A DNA stretch of 64,000 nucleotides from Burkholderia metallica (GCF_902832845.1 NZ_CADFDB010000006.1:62001-126000), one strand, 5' to 3'. Counted from the first letter of the stretch, positions 46,924-55,814 are shown. Notes: generated by a model from the sequence alone, not told the origin. Numbers and translations: made by a program.

Positions 46924-48138
46924 TCAGACGATTTGCAACAGCAGGCCCTTCAGATACTCGCCCTCCGGGAACGCGGCGAGCAGCGGGTGATCGACGCCCG
47001 CGCCGAGCCGCTTCAGGATGCGCGCGTCGACCTTCGCGTCGGCGGCCGCGCCCGCGACGATCTTCTGGAACAGGTCCATGTCGATCGCGCCCGAGCACGA
47101 GTACGTGAACAGCAGGCCGCCCGGACGCAGCAGCTTGAAGCCGCTCAGGTTGATGTCCTTGTATGCGCGCGCCGCGCGATCGACGCTGTCGCGGGTCGGC
47201 GCGAACTTCGGCGGATCGAGCACGATCAGGTCGAAACGCTCGCCTTCGTCGACGAGGCGGCGCAGCGTCTTGAATGCATCGGCATCGAGCCAGGTCGCGC
47301 GTTCGGCGTCGAAGCCGTTGGCGACGACGTTCTGCTGTGCGAGCGCGAGCGCATCGCCCGACGAGTCGATCGACACGACACGCTTCGCGCCGCCCTTGAG
47401 CGCCGCGAGCGAGAAGCCGCCCGTGTAGCAGAAGCAGTTCAGCACGTCGCGGTCGGCCGCGTACTGCGCAACCAGCGCGCGGTTGTCGCGCTGATCGACG
47501 TAGAAGCCCGTCTTGTGGCCGTTCGGCACGTCGACGTGATAGCGCACGCCGTTTTCGTTCGCGATCAGCGTCGCGGGCGGCGCGTCGCCGGCGAGCACGC
47601 CGGTCGTCTGTTCGAGCCCTTCCTTGTCGCGGATCGACACGTCCGAGCGCTCGTAGACGTTCGGGCAGTCCGTCGCGCCGACGAGCGCCTTCACGATCGC
47701 ATCCTTCCAGGCCTCGACGCCCGCGGCCATGAACTGGCACACGAGCTGGCCGCGCGGCGTGGCGCCCGCTTCGGCGGTGTCGGCCACGTAGTAGTCGACG
47801 ATCAGCCCCGGCAGCCCGTCGGCTTCGCCGAACACGAGCCGGACCGCGCCGGTGCCCGACACCATCGTCGTGCGGTGCGCGACCGCGCGCTGCACGCGGC
47901 GCTTGAAGAACGCATGGTCGATCGGCTCGTTCTCGTCGAAGCTCCACACGCGCACGCGGATCTGCGACTGCGGGCTGTACGCGCCGCGCGCGAGGAAGCG
48001 GCCGTCGTGCGCACGCACGACGACGGTCGCGCCGGGCGCGGGCTTGCCGTCGACGCGGTCGATCGCATTGGCGTAGATCCACGGATGGCGGCGCAGCAGC
48101 GATTTTTCCTTGGACGGCTTGAGGGTGACGGTTTGCAT
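46924..48138 (-). CDS. rlmI: 23S rRNA m5C1962 methyltransferase RlmI
   Basis: A 404-residue class I methyltransferase. An N-terminal PUA-like domain (LKPSKEKSLLRRHPWIYANAI) precedes the EEHUD-type middle and the Rossmann domain, with VLNCFCYTGGFSLAALKGG (motif I), LDPPKFAP (motif IV) and LLFTYSCSGAID (catalytic Cys region). RlmI methylates C1962 of 23S rRNA in E. coli. The start is uncertain: ATG at 48138 (MQTVTLKPSK) or 48159; neither has a strong ribosome binding site. It is 76 bases downstream of xerC on the same strand. Confidence 0.92.
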   Translation of the reverse strand: MQTVTLKPSKEKSLLRRHPWIYANAIDRVDGKPAPGATVVVRAHDGRFLARGAYSPQSQIRVRVWSFDENEPIDHAFFKRRVQRAVAHRTTMVSGTGAVRLVFGEADGLPGLIVDYYVADTAEAGATPRGQLVCQFMAAGVEAWKDAIVKALVGATDCPNVYERSDVSIRDKEGLEQTTGVLAGDAPPATLIANENGVRYHVDVPNGHKTGFYVDQRDNRALVAQYAADRDVLNCFCYTGGFSLAALKGGAKRVVSIDSSGDALALAQQNVVANGFDAERATWLDADAFKTLRRLVDEGERFDLIVLDPPKFAPTRDSVDRAARAYKDINLSGFKLLRPGGLLFTYSCSGAIDMDLFQKIVAGAAADAKVDARILKRLGAGVDHPLLAAFPEGEYLKGLLLQIV

Positions 48139-48214
48139 GATGAAATCGAAAGGGGCCATGCGCGACGCCGGCCGTGGCCGGCCGCCGCGCGCGGCGGGTC
48201 GTACGGGACGCGCG

Positions 48215-49135
48215 TCAGTCGCGCTTCTTCGCGCGCGGATGCGCGCTGTCGTAAATCTTTGCGAGATGCTGGAAGTCGAGCGACGTATAGATTTGCGTCG
48301 CGGCAACGCTCGCGTGGCCGAGCAGTTCCTGCACCGCGCGCAGGTCGCCGCTCGACTGCAGCACGTGGGTGGCGAACGAGTGGCGCAGCACGTGCGGATG
48401 GACGTTGGCGGGGATGCCCGCGGTGAGCGCCGCGCGCTTCACGCGCTCGCGTACGACGCCCGGCGACATCCGGTTGCCGCGCACCGACAGGAACAGCGGA
48501 TGCGGATCGTGCTTCACGAATTCGCCGCGCACCGCGAGCCATGCGTTCAGCGCGTCGATCGCCTTGCGGCCGACCGGCACCTTGCGCTCCTTGTTGCCCT
48601 TGCCGCGCACGGTGACTTCGGCTTCGGCGAGATCGAGCCAGCCGGCCGACCGGTAGCCGTCGGCCTGCGTGTACATCACGTCGAGCCCGATCAGCTCGGC
48701 GAGGCGCAGCCCCGACGAATAGAACAGCTCGAGGATCGCGTGATCGCGGATGCCTTCGGTCGTGCCGGCAAGCGGAGCGTCCATCAACGCCGATGCGTCG
48801 TCGACCGACAGCGCCTTCGGCAAGGTCTTCGCGCGTTTCGGCGCGCGCACCGCGGCGACCGGGTTCGCGGGCATCTCGATGCGCTGCGCGAGCCAGCGGT
48901 AGAACGCGCGCCACGCGGACAGCCGGTGCGCGATCGAGCGTGCGGACAGCCCGCCCGCATGCGCGCGCGCGACCGCGCCGCGCATGTCGGCGGCCGTCAG
49001 CGTTTCGAGCGGCCGGCCGTTCGCGAGCTTCTTCAGCTCGTCGAGTTCGTGCGTGTAGCCGCGCAGCGTGTGGTCCGACAGCTGCCTGACGTGCTTCAGG
49101 TTCGACAGGTAGGCGGCGACCGGATCGTCTGTCAT
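48215..49135 (-). CDS. xerC: site-specific tyrosine recombinase XerC
   Basis: A 306-residue recombinase that resolves chromosome dimers at dif with XerD. An N-terminal SAM-like core-binding domain (AYLSNLKHVRQLSDHTLRGY) precedes the catalytic domain. The active-site residues are Arg in SSGLRLAELIGL, Lys in VRGKGNKERKVPVG, His-x-x-Arg in HPHVLRHSFATHVL, His in LLGHASVAATQIY and the nucleophilic Tyr in that last motif. The dapF-DUF484-xerC order is conserved widely in proteobacteria. It starts 14 bases after the DUF484 gene. Confidence 0.96.
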   Translation of the reverse strand: MTDDPVAAYLSNLKHVRQLSDHTLRGYTHELDELKKLANGRPLETLTAADMRGAVARAHAGGLSARSIAHRLSAWRAFYRWLAQRIEMPANPVAAVRAPKRAKTLPKALSVDDASALMDAPLAGTTEGIRDHAILELFYSSGLRLAELIGLDVMYTQADGYRSAGWLDLAEAEVTVRGKGNKERKVPVGRKAIDALNAWLAVRGEFVKHDPHPLFLSVRGNRMSPGVVRERVKRAALTAGIPANVHPHVLRHSFATHVLQSSGDLRAVQELLGHASVAATQIYTSLDFQHLAKIYDSAHPRAKKRD

Positions 49136-49149
49136 CGCGTGCGGACGGA

Positions 49150-49878
49150 TCAGTGCGGCAGCAGGCGCGTGAGCGCGGCGCTCGCGAGCGTCGCGATCTG
49201 CGCGAGGAAGTCGGTGGCCATGCCGTCGTGGAAGCGGCGCGGGTCGGGCGAACCGAGCACGAGCAGGCCGAACGCGGGCGCATCGGCGCCGGCGAGCGGC
49301 GCACGCAGTGCGAGCAGCGCGACCGATGCGGCCGAGCCGTCGCCGGCCGGCGGCGCGGCTTCCGCACCTTCCGCCGCATTCGCGGCCGACGCGGCGAGCG
49401 CGGGCACGAGCCACTGCGCGGCCTCGAAGCCCGTGTTGGCGCCGCAGTACGGCGTCGACAGCCCGTTCGTGAACAGCCGGACTTCCTCGCCGACCTGGCG
49501 CGCGAAGTCGGCCTGCGAGTAGGTGTCGGCGACGTCCCAGACGCGCAGCGCGGTTTGCGGCACGTCGAACACGTCGGCGATGCCGTCGGCGATCGTGCGC
49601 GGCAGCGCGTACGGATCGCGTTCCGCGATCACGCGTGCGGTCCAGCGGCTGAACTTCGCCGACAGGCTGTCGTTCTCGTGGCCGTACCGCACGAGTTCGG
49701 CGAGGCGGCGCTCGAGATGCTTGTTCTTGTCGCGCAGCATTTCCATTTGCCGCTCCTGCAGCGAGATCGCGGCCTTGCCGTGCGGGTTCGCGAGACGGAT
49801 CGTCGCGAGCAGCTCGGCGTGCCGCGCGAAGAATTCGGGATTGGCGAGCAGGTAGTCGGCGACTTCGCGATCGTTCAT
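49150..49878 (-). CDS. DUF484 family protein
   Basis: A 242-residue protein of the DUF484 family, whose fold resembles GAF domains. It begins MNDREVADYLLANPEFFARH, the signature start, followed by SLQERQMEMLRDKNKHLERR, a short coiled coil. The GAF-like part ends with LLVLGSPDPRRFHDGMATDFL. Residues around 185-205 form an Ala/Gly-rich insert. The function is unknown; a role linked to XerC has been suggested only by gene order. An in-frame TTG at 49902 could extend it by eight residues. Confidence 0.9.
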   Translation of the reverse strand: MNDREVADYLLANPEFFARHAELLATIRLANPHGKAAISLQERQMEMLRDKNKHLERRLAELVRYGHENDSLSAKFSRWTARVIAERDPYALPRTIADGIADVFDVPQTALRVWDVADTYSQADFARQVGEEVRLFTNGLSTPYCGANTGFEAAQWLVPALAASAANAAEGAEAAPPAGDGSAASVALLALRAPLAGADAPAFGLLVLGSPDPRRFHDGMATDFLAQIATLASAALTRLLPH

Positions 49879-49915
49879 GTGGCGGGAGCGTTCAGTTATC
49901 AAGGACGTTGCAGGG

Positions 49916-50785
49916 TCAGGCGTGCAGGTCGATCTCGCCTTCGAACACGGTGGTGGCGGGGCCGGCCATCATCAGCGCGGCGCGTTCGTCGCGCGCGCCG
50001 TCCCAGTCGATCGTCAGCGTGCCGCCGTGCGTGTGCACGGTCACGGGCGAATCGAGCAGGCCGCGCCGGATGCCGGCCGCGACCGCCGCGCATGCACCGG
50101 TGCCGCACGCGAGCGTCTCGCCCGCGCCGCGTTCGTACACGCGCAGTTTCACTTCGCTGCGCGACACGATCTGCATGAAGCCGGCGTTCACGCGCTGCGG
50201 GAAGCGGGCGTGGCGTTCGATCAGCGGGCCTTCTTCCAGCACCGGATACGCTTCGGTGTCGTCGACGACCTGCACCGCGTGCGGATTGCCCATCGTCACC
50301 GTCGAAATCCAGCGCGTCGCGCCGCCGACGTCGAGCGGCCACAGCGTGTCGCGGCCCTCGGTGCGGCCGTCGAGGCCCGCCGCGTCGAACGGCACCTGCG
50401 CCGGCGCGAACCCGGGCGCACCCATGTCGACGACGACTTCGCCGTTGTCCTGCATCGTCAGCGTGATCAGGCCCTTCATTACCTGCACGCGCACGCTGCG
50501 CTTGTCGGTCAGGCCGCGGTCGCTGACGAATTTCACGAAGCAGCGCGCGCCGTTGCCGCAGTGTTCGACCTCGCCGCCGTCGCAATTGAAGATCCGGTAC
50601 TTGAAATCCGCGCCGTCGACGGTCGGTTTCTCGACGAGCAGCAACTGGTCGGCGCCGATACCGAAGTGGCGGTTGGCAAGCGCACGCACCTGCGCTTCGG
50701 TGAGCGGCGGCAACGCGCGCGAATAGCCGTCGAGCACGACGAAGTCGTTGCCCGCGCCGTGCATCTTGGTGAACGAGAGTTTCAC
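49916..50785 (-). CDS. dapF: diaminopimelate epimerase
   Basis: Converts L,L- to meso-diaminopimelate for lysine and peptidoglycan. The 289-residue enzyme starts with GTG ([19 protein letters not shown]). Its two catalytic cysteines lie in [18 protein letters not shown] and [13 protein letters not shown]. Substrate contacts are in GNPHAV. The GTG at 50785 is supported by the family start; the ribosome binding site is weak. The stop codon is 37 bases before the DUF484 start. Confidence 0.95.
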   Translation of the reverse strand: MKLSFTKMHGAGNDFVVLDGYSRALPPLTEAQVRALANRHFGIGADQLLLVEKPTVDGADFKYRIFNCDGGEVEHCGNGARCFVKFVSDRGLTDKRSVRVQVMKGLITLTMQDNGEVVVDMGAPGFAPAQVPFDAAGLDGRTEGRDTLWPLDVGGATRWISTVTMGNPHAVQVVDDTEAYPVLEEGPLIERHARFPQRVNAGFMQIVSRSEVKLRVYERGAGETLACGTGACAAVAAGIRRGLLDSPVTVHTHGGTLTIDWDGARDERAALMMAGPATTVFEGEIDLHA

Positions 50786-51129
50786 TGGGTCCGGATTTCC
50801 ATGGCGAACAAGGCGGTCGGCACGACGCGAACGGCCGGCGGCCATGCGGTGCGGCCTCGTCGTTCGTCGTGCTGATCTCAACCGCAAATGATACATGCAG
50901 CGGACAGGGGCGTCCCGCGCGGGCGGCCGTTTCGCGTCGCCGGCGGGGAAGGAACGGGCGGTATCTGTCGATCGGTCGACTGGTCGCGTCAGCGGCGAGC
51001 GGACAAATTGACGCGGTGTGGCGGGCGTTGTCGCAGCCCAGGCGAGGCGTGGCGATGCGTGCCCGATGTACGGCAAAAGCACAGGGCGACCCGGACGCAC
51101 GTTTCGTACGGGTCACATTGACAAGGTGA
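50786..51129. other. gene-free stretch between dapF and the higB remnant
   Basis: A 344-base region where an intact higB (about 280 bases) would be expected upstream of higA. All forward frames lack HigB-like text until 51130, so the toxin body appears to have been lost or replaced. GTATCTGTCGATCGGTCGACTGG at about 50961 contains a small palindrome. No terminator or clear promoter was seen. Confidence 0.45.
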
Positions 51130-51192
51130 TGTCTGACGTTCAGGTTCGACGGCTCCGATGTCGTCCTGGTCAATTACCAGGATGACCACTGA
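51130..51192 (+). pseudogene. C-terminal remnant of a HigB-type toxin gene
   Basis: Codons 51133-51189 read [19 protein letters not shown] and end in TGA at 51190. This closely resembles the C-terminus of HigB/RelE-type toxins (usually GNWRLTFRF...VDYxDYH). A stop codon at 51127-51129 lies in the same frame, and no HigB N-terminal or catalytic region is found upstream. The antitoxin gene follows with the spacing normal for higBA. It looks like a toxin destroyed by deletion. Confidence 0.7.
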
Positions 51193-51205
51193 GGTGATTC
51201 AAGCG

Positions 51206-51589
51206 ATGACACGCATCTTCAATCCGCCCCATCCAGGCGAAGCGCTGCGCGACGACGTGCTGCCGGCGCTGGGCCTGTCCGTCACCGAGGCCGCCGCGCA
51301 GCTCGGCGTGACGCGTGCGGCGCTGTCGCGGATCCTGCACGGCCATGCCAGCATCTCGCCGGAAATGGCATTGCGTCTCGAGGCATGGCTGGGCGAAGAC
51401 AATGGCGGGCGTGCCGACCTTTGGCTCGCGCAGCAGGTTGCGTTCGATCTCTGGCAGGCGCGCCGAAGGTGGCGAGAGCGCAGGCGCGCGCATGACGGCG
51501 CGCCCGCGGGATTCGCCCGACGGGCGTCAGGTCAGTACAGGCTCGGTTCGCCGGCCGGGCGGGTCTTGAAGCGCTTGTGGACCCAATAG
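51206..51589 (+). CDS. higA: HigA family addiction-module antitoxin (orphan)
   Basis: A 127-residue helix-turn-helix protein. It begins [23 protein letters not shown], the canonical HigA start, and has [40 protein letters not shown] as the XRE-type DNA-binding domain. Similarity ends near residue 88 (DLWQARRR). The last 40 residues are Arg-rich and read through the 3' end of the convergent lpxL gene, overlapping it by 58 bases, which suggests the original stop was lost. GAGG at 51191-51194 supports the ATG at 51206, though a start at 51182 is open. Its toxin partner is only a fragment. Confidence 0.85.
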   Translation: MTRIFNPPHPGEALRDDVLPALGLSVTEAAAQLGVTRAALSRILHGHASISPEMALRLEAWLGEDNGGRADLWLAQQVAFDLWQARRRWRERRRAHDGAPAGFARRASGQYRLGSPAGRVLKRLWTQ

Positions 51590-52416
51590 TATTGCTCGGG
51601 CATCAGCGGGATCTGTTCTTCCAGGAATGCGTTCATCCGCCGTGCGTCGAGATCGTCGTCGCCGGTCGGGTAGTGATCCCACGGCTTGAATACCTTCAGA
51701 CGATAGCCCTTGTAATTCGGCAGCACCTCGCCGATGAACGGCACGACCTGCGCGCGGCCCGTCTTCGCGAGCCGGCCGACGGCCGTCAGCGTGCAGGCAG
51801 GCACGCCGAAGAACGGGACGAACGTCGAATTGCGCAACCCGTAGTCCATGTCGGCGCCGAGCATCACCGGCTTGCGGTCGCGCAGCCAGCGCAGCACGAC
51901 GCGCGCGCTGTCCGCGCGGCCGACCATCTCCGCGTCGAATCGCCCGCGCGCCTGCTTCGCCGCTTCCTCGAGCACCGCGTTCGAGAACGGCTGGTAGAGC
52001 GACCCGCAGCGGCGGTGCAGCGAACGATTCAGCCAGATCGAGCCGGCCTCGATGCCGACGAAATGCAGGCCGAGGAACAGCGTCGGCGGCAGGTCCGGAT
52101 CGTCGAGATCGACCGCGCTGTCGACCTGGATCAGCTTCGCGAGCTTTTTCTCCGAACCGAACCACTGCACGCTGCGCTCGACGTAGCTGCGGATCGCATG
52201 GCGGAAATGCTGCCCGGCGACTTCCTCGCGCCGCGCGTCGCTCCAGTCCGGGAAGCAGAGTTTCAGATTGGTGTGTACGATGCGTTTTCGCCGGCTGGGG
52301 ATCTTGTAGAGCAGCCAGCCGAGACCATCGCCGAACCGTGCGGTCAGGCCGTACGGCAACAGGGCGAGCAGTTTCAGCAAGCCAATGGCGAGGTGCGTGC
52401 CGAGACGACCTAGCAT
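51532..52416 (-). CDS. lipid A biosynthesis lauroyl/myristoyl acyltransferase (LpxL/HtrB type)
   Basis: A 294-residue late acyltransferase that adds a secondary acyl chain to lipid A. The N-terminal helix ([20 protein letters not shown]) anchors it in the inner membrane. [14 protein letters not shown] contains the catalytic HX4E motif, and [15 protein letters not shown] and a later YRLKVFKPW segment are family marks. The ATG at 52414-52416 follows GGAGG. It is divergent from metK. The acyl-chain preference cannot be told from sequence. Confidence 0.92.
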   Translation of the reverse strand: MLGRLGTHLAIGLLKLLALLPYGLTARFGDGLGWLLYKIPSRRKRIVHTNLKLCFPDWSDARREEVAGQHFRHAIRSYVERSVQWFGSEKKLAKLIQVDSAVDLDDPDLPPTLFLGLHFVGIEAGSIWLNRSLHRRCGSLYQPFSNAVLEEAAKQARGRFDAEMVGRADSARVVLRWLRDRKPVMLGADMDYGLRNSTFVPFFGVPACTLTAVGRLAKTGRAQVVPFIGEVLPNYKGYRLKVFKPWDHYPTGDDDLDARRMNAFLEEQIPLMPEQYYWVHKRFKTRPAGEPSLY

Positions 52417-52499
52417 GCGAAACCTCCGTGGAACCGGCTGGCCGGCGCGTTGCGAACAGGTGGGTGAGACAGCGGAAGATGCAGCACGGGCGGCACTCT

Positions 52500-52526
52500 G
52501 TGACAATTCAGGAAAGCCGCTATAAT
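52500..52526 (+). promoter_or_regulatory. metK promoter
   Basis: GTGACA at 52500-52505 (five of six matches to the -35 consensus) and a perfect TATAAT at 52521-52526. The 15-base spacer is short. Transcription would begin at about 52530-52533, right at the riboswitch P1 stem. Confidence 0.6.
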
Positions 52527-52529
52527 ACG

Positions 52530-52617
52530 GGCTTCGCCGAGTTAACTGACAACTTGCGGGGCGAAGCCGGTTGGCGTCACACACGCTGCCCGGTCCTGGT
52601 AATCCGCTAAAGCGTCG
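52530..52617 (+). ncRNA. SAM-II-type riboswitch in the metK leader (long third loop)
   Basis: P1 is GGCUUCGCC (52530-52538) with GGCGAAGCC (52560-52568), perfect over nine pairs. The 21-nt loop contains GAGUU, UGAC (52547-52550) and CUUGC (52553-52557). After a 37-nt stretch, GGUAAUCC leads to GCUAAA (52606-52611), then GC and GUCG (52614-52617). UGAC pairs with GUCG to form the pseudoknot, with three bases between UGAC and UUGC as in the published SAM-II aptamer. The metX leader has the same order and near-identical spacing. The long stretch between P1 and GCUAAA is unlike the compact classical form. Confidence 0.75.
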
Positions 52618-52682
52618 CCGCTTCAGGCCCAACGAAGCTGGCTACGTGAAACCAACCGTAACCACACAGGAGCCTGAAAAAA

Positions 52683-53870
52683 GTGGCAAACGATTATCTC
52701 TTCACGTCCGAATCCGTCTCCGAAGGCCATCCGGACAAAGTCGCGGACCAGATCTCGGACGCGATCCTCGACGCCATCCTCGAGCAAGACAAGTATTCCC
52801 GTGTCGCGGCGGAAACGCTGTGCAACACGGGTCTCGTCGTGCTGGCCGGTGAAATCACCACGACGGCCAACATCGACTACATCCAGATCGCACGCGACAC
52901 GATCAAGCGCATCGGCTACGACAACACCGACTACGGCATCGACTACAAGGGTTGCGCGGTGCTCGTCGCGTACGACAAGCAGTCGCCGGACATCGCGCAG
53001 GGCGTCGATCGTGCGCACGACGACAACCTCGATCAAGGCGCGGGCGACCAGGGCCTGATGTTCGGTTACGCGTGCGACGAAACGCCGGAACTGATGCCGC
53101 TGCCGATCTACCTGTCGCACCGTCTCGTCGAGCGCCAGGCCAGCCTGCGCCGCGACGGCCGCCTGCAATGGCTGCGCCCGGACGCGAAGTCGCAGGTGAC
53201 GGTCCGCTACGTCGACGGCAAGCCCGATTCGATCGACACCGTCGTGCTGTCGACGCAGCACGCACCGGACATCGAACTGCCGGCGCTGCGCGAAGCCGTG
53301 ATCGAGGAAATCATCAAGCCGACGCTGCCGGCCGACCTGATCAAGGGCGACATCAAGTTCCTGGTGAACCCGACCGGCCGGTTCGTGATCGGCGGCCCGC
53401 AGGGCGACTGCGGCCTGACCGGCCGCAAGATCATCGTCGACACGTACGGCGGTGCCGCACCGCACGGCGGCGGCGCGTTCTCGGGCAAGGATCCGTCGAA
53501 GGTCGACCGTTCGGCTGCGTACGCAGGCCGCTACGTCGCGAAGAACATCGTCGCCGCCGGCCTCGCGTCGCGCGCGCTGATCCAGGTGTCGTACGCGATC
53601 GGCGTGGCCGAGCCGACCTCGGTGATGGTCAACACGTTCGGCACGGGCCGCGTGTCGGATGCAGTGATCACGAAGCTCGTGCGCGAGCATTTCGACCTGC
53701 GTCCGAAGGGCATCATCAAGATGCTCGACCTGCTGCGCCCGATCTACGAAAAGACCGCCGCTTACGGCCACTTCGGCCGCGAAGAGCCGGAATTCTCGTG
53801 GGAAGCGACCGACAAGGCGCTCGCACTGGCCGAAGCGGCCGGCGTCGAGCCGACGGCACGCGTCGCGTAA
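52683..53870 (+). CDS. metK: methionine adenosyltransferase (SAM synthetase)
   Basis: Makes S-adenosylmethionine from methionine and ATP. The 395-residue enzyme starts with GTG ([21 protein letters not shown]), with AGGAG at 52668-52672. [11 protein letters not shown] binds ATP and Mg2+, [12 protein letters not shown] is the second signature, and [19 protein letters not shown] is the third. The 150-base leader carries a SAM-II-type riboswitch, so the product should repress its own synthesis. A strong terminator follows, so metK is monocistronic here. Confidence 0.98.
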   Translation: MANDYLFTSESVSEGHPDKVADQISDAILDAILEQDKYSRVAAETLCNTGLVVLAGEITTTANIDYIQIARDTIKRIGYDNTDYGIDYKGCAVLVAYDKQSPDIAQGVDRAHDDNLDQGAGDQGLMFGYACDETPELMPLPIYLSHRLVERQASLRRDGRLQWLRPDAKSQVTVRYVDGKPDSIDTVVLSTQHAPDIELPALREAVIEEIIKPTLPADLIKGDIKFLVNPTGRFVIGGPQGDCGLTGRKIIVDTYGGAAPHGGGAFSGKDPSKVDRSAAYAGRYVAKNIVAAGLASRALIQVSYAIGVAEPTSVMVNTFGTGRVSDAVITKLVREHFDLRPKGIIKMLDLLRPIYEKTAAYGHFGREEPEFSWEATDKALALAEAAGVEPTARVA

Positions 53871-53889
53871 GCGTCGCTCGCCCGACATG

Positions 53890-53918
53890 AAAAACCCCGG
53901 CCTGGCCGGGGTTTTTTT
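53890..53918 (+). terminator. intrinsic terminator of metK
   Basis: AAAAACCCCGGCC pairs with GGCCGGGG and the seven-T run that follows (53904-53918). It lies 19 bases after the metK stop. The A-rich left flank may also stop transcription from the opposite side. Confidence 0.9.
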
Positions 53919-53993
53919 ATGGGTGTCGATCGCCGGTGGGTACGGGCACGGCAGCGCGACGGCGATCGTCGCGCGGTGCCCGCCGGCGTGCGC

Positions 53994-54332
53994 TCAGCGC
54001 GCGCCGAACCCGAACCAGCCGTTGCTGGCCGCGAGGCGGCGCGGGCGGTTGATGCGGCGCTGCGGGCCGAGCGTGCGGCGCAGCGCGAGCGCGCGCAGCG
54101 ACGACGGCTTCTGCAGCAGCGAGCGCAGGCCCGCGCGGCGCGAGAACGCCTGCGCGCTCATCATCAGAAATGCGTGGAACCACGCACGGATGCCGTCCAG
54201 CCGGCTGTGTGCGGGCGTACGCTCGGCCAGCGCCTGCGTGCGGGCGCGGTGATGGCGCAGCGAGCGGGCAGGAGCGGGCGGCATGACGCGCTTCGCAGCG
54301 CGGCTGAGACGGGAAGTCAGACGGAATGGCAT
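53994..54332 (-). CDS. hypothetical basic protein
   Basis: A possible 112-residue protein (start MPFRLTSRLSRAAKRV), strongly basic, with about 25 Arg/Lys residues. The segment GIRAWFHAFLMMSAQAFSR is hydrophobic and could be an amphipathic or membrane helix. I recognise no family. The ribosome binding site is poor, and part of the bias toward Arg may come from GC-rich non-coding DNA. It may be a real small gene because the frame is long and the Arg codons are not accompanied by the usual shadow pattern of a gene on the other strand. Confidence 0.4.
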   Translation of the reverse strand: MPFRLTSRLSRAAKRVMPPAPARSLRHHRARTQALAERTPAHSRLDGIRAWFHAFLMMSAQAFSRRAGLRSLLQKPSSLRALALRRTLGPQRRINRPRRLAASNGWFGFGAR

Positions 54333-54685
54333 GTGAACGATGCTTCGCTTGTATGGATGGCGCCCTTGGGAGCGCACTGGTATGAACGGCCTCGGATGGC
54401 GCAACGGATCTTACCGAAACTCGCTGCGCGCCGCGCCCGCCAGAATTGACAGGGCCGCGACAGGCTACAGGGGAAACATGACCGGCAAAAGTCGCGATAA
54501 ACCCTTGTGCCGCAACGCGTGTGCCGCATACCGCCTGTCGGTGAGGCCGGCGCCGCGCCGCACAGTTCCCTTGACCCGGATCAAATCCGCGATTGGCATG
54601 CCCCTGCGCACGACAATGGCGCTGTTCGCCGAATCCGGCGCCGATTTACAATCGTCACATTCACACAATAAGCATCTGGCATCCC
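54333..54685. other. intergenic stretch upstream of the PhyH-type dioxygenase
   Basis: About 350 bases with mixed composition. Closest to the dioxygenase start, ACAATCGTCACATTCACACAATAAGC (54649-54674) is AT-rich and may hold its promoter. No hairpin with a T-run and no known RNA motif was seen. Confidence 0.4.
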
Positions 54686-55459
54686 ATGTCGTCTCCATTG
54701 CAGTCGGAATCGATCCGCGCGCAAGTCGCGGAATTGCGCGAGCGCGGCTTCGTCGTCGCGCGTGGCCTCGTCAGTGACGAGCAGTGCGCGGCGCTCAGGC
54801 AGATCGCCGAGCGCCAGTTGCGGGAGGCGGCCGAGCCGATCGAGTTCGAGGCGGATTTGCGCTATCCGGGCGCGCCCGAGTCCAAACATGCGCCGGGCGG
54901 GCATACGGTGCGACGGCTGCTCGATGCGTATTCGCGCGATCCGGCCTTCGCCGAGCGCGCGGTCGCCCCTGAAATCGGTGCGTGGATGCGCGCGTATTTC
55001 GGCGAAGAGCCCGTGCTGTCGCGCGCCCATCACAACTGCATGATGACGAAGCATCCCGCGTACGGCAGCCTGACCGGCTGGCATCGCGATTTTCGCTACT
55101 GGTCGTTCGAGCGCCCGGACATGGTGTCGGTATGGCTCGCGCTCGGGCCGGAGACGAACGAGAACGGCGCATTGTGGCTCGTGCCGGGGTCGCATACGGC
55201 CGAATTCGGGCCCGAAGCGTTCGACGATGCGAAGTTCTTCCGCAGCGACCTGCCGGAGAATCGCAGGATGATCGACGCGGCCACGTGCCCGTCGCTGCAG
55301 ACGGGCGACGTCGTGTTCTTCCACAGCAACACGCTGCATTCGGCCGGGCAGAATCGTTCCGACCAGGTGAAATTCTCGCTCGTGTACACCTACCACGGCG
55401 CGAGCAACCGGCCGGTGCCGGGCACGCGCTCGGCGTCGAAGTCGGAAGTGCCGTTCTAG
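54686..55459 (+). CDS. phytanoyl-CoA dioxygenase (PhyH) family protein
   Basis: A 257-residue Fe(II)/2-oxoglutarate dioxygenase. The metal ligands are His and Asp in LTGWHRDFRYWS (H-x-D), with the distal His in FFHSNTLHSAGQN. The 2-oxoglutarate-binding residue follows in VKFSLVYTYHGAS. VSVWLALGPETNENGALWLVPGSH is the conserved jelly-roll strand. PhyH-type enzymes hydroxylate small molecules or lipids; the substrate is unknown. The ATG at 54686 was chosen because the similarity begins there (MSSPLQSES). It is a single gene ended by a bidirectional terminator. Confidence 0.87.
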   Translation: MSSPLQSESIRAQVAELRERGFVVARGLVSDEQCAALRQIAERQLREAAEPIEFEADLRYPGAPESKHAPGGHTVRRLLDAYSRDPAFAERAVAPEIGAWMRAYFGEEPVLSRAHHNCMMTKHPAYGSLTGWHRDFRYWSFERPDMVSVWLALGPETNENGALWLVPGSHTAEFGPEAFDDAKFFRSDLPENRRMIDAATCPSLQTGDVVFFHSNTLHSAGQNRSDQVKFSLVYTYHGASNRPVPGTRSASKSEVPF

Positions 55460-55526
55460 GCACGGCGCGGGCGGCCGGCAACGCCGCGGCGATGCCGTGG
55501 TGCCGGGCATCGCGGGAGAATGAAGC

Positions 55527-55549
55527 AACGGGCGGCCTGGCCGCCCGTT
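55527..55549. terminator. bidirectional terminator between phyH-like gene and DUF3185 gene
   Basis: AACGGGCGGCC and GGCCGCCCGTT flank a single T, with TTCG following. It sits between convergent genes. Confidence 0.7.
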
Positions 55550-55607
55550 TCGTCTGGCGCGGCCCGGCGTGCGACGCGGGCCGTTCGCGTGTCGCGCGGC
55601 GACGCGC

Positions 55608-55814
55608 TCAGCGCTTGCCGCCCGGCATCGCGAGACCGATCAGGCCGATGAACGATGCGACGGCGCCGCCCACGATCAGCAGGATCGTCTTCGTCGCGGG
55701 CGAGCCCGTGAAGAAGCGCGACATGTTGTCGTTGAGCGAATGGAACGACTGGCCGCCGAAATACAGCAGCACGACGCCGCCGACGAGCAGCGCAACCGAG
55801 ATGACCCGGGACAT
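55608..55814 (-). CDS. DUF3185 family small membrane protein
   Basis: A 68-residue protein with two membrane helices, VISVALLVGGVVLLYFGGQS and TILLIVGGAVASFIGLIGLA, linked by HSLNDNMSRFFTGSPATK. This pattern matches the DUF3185 family, small inner-membrane proteins of unknown role in gamma- and betaproteobacteria. It starts MSR at 55812-55814, and a GAGGTT lies a short distance upstream. It is monocistronic and divergent from the aldo/keto reductase gene. Confidence 0.85.
   Translation of the reverse strand: MSRVISVALLVGGVVLLYFGGQSFHSLNDNMSRFFTGSPATKTILLIVGGAVASFIGLIGLAMPGGKR

Noticed and set aside
51206-51589. HigA read as part of an active toxin-antitoxin system
   Set aside because: The toxin gene is reduced to its last codons with an upstream stop in frame, so no functional pair exists at this place.
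52530-52682. metK leader considered as an SAH riboswitch or an unrelated new RNA
   Set aside because: The UUGC and GCUAAA core with UGAC/GUCG pairing and the match to the metX leader fit SAM-II; no SAH-riboswitch features were seen.
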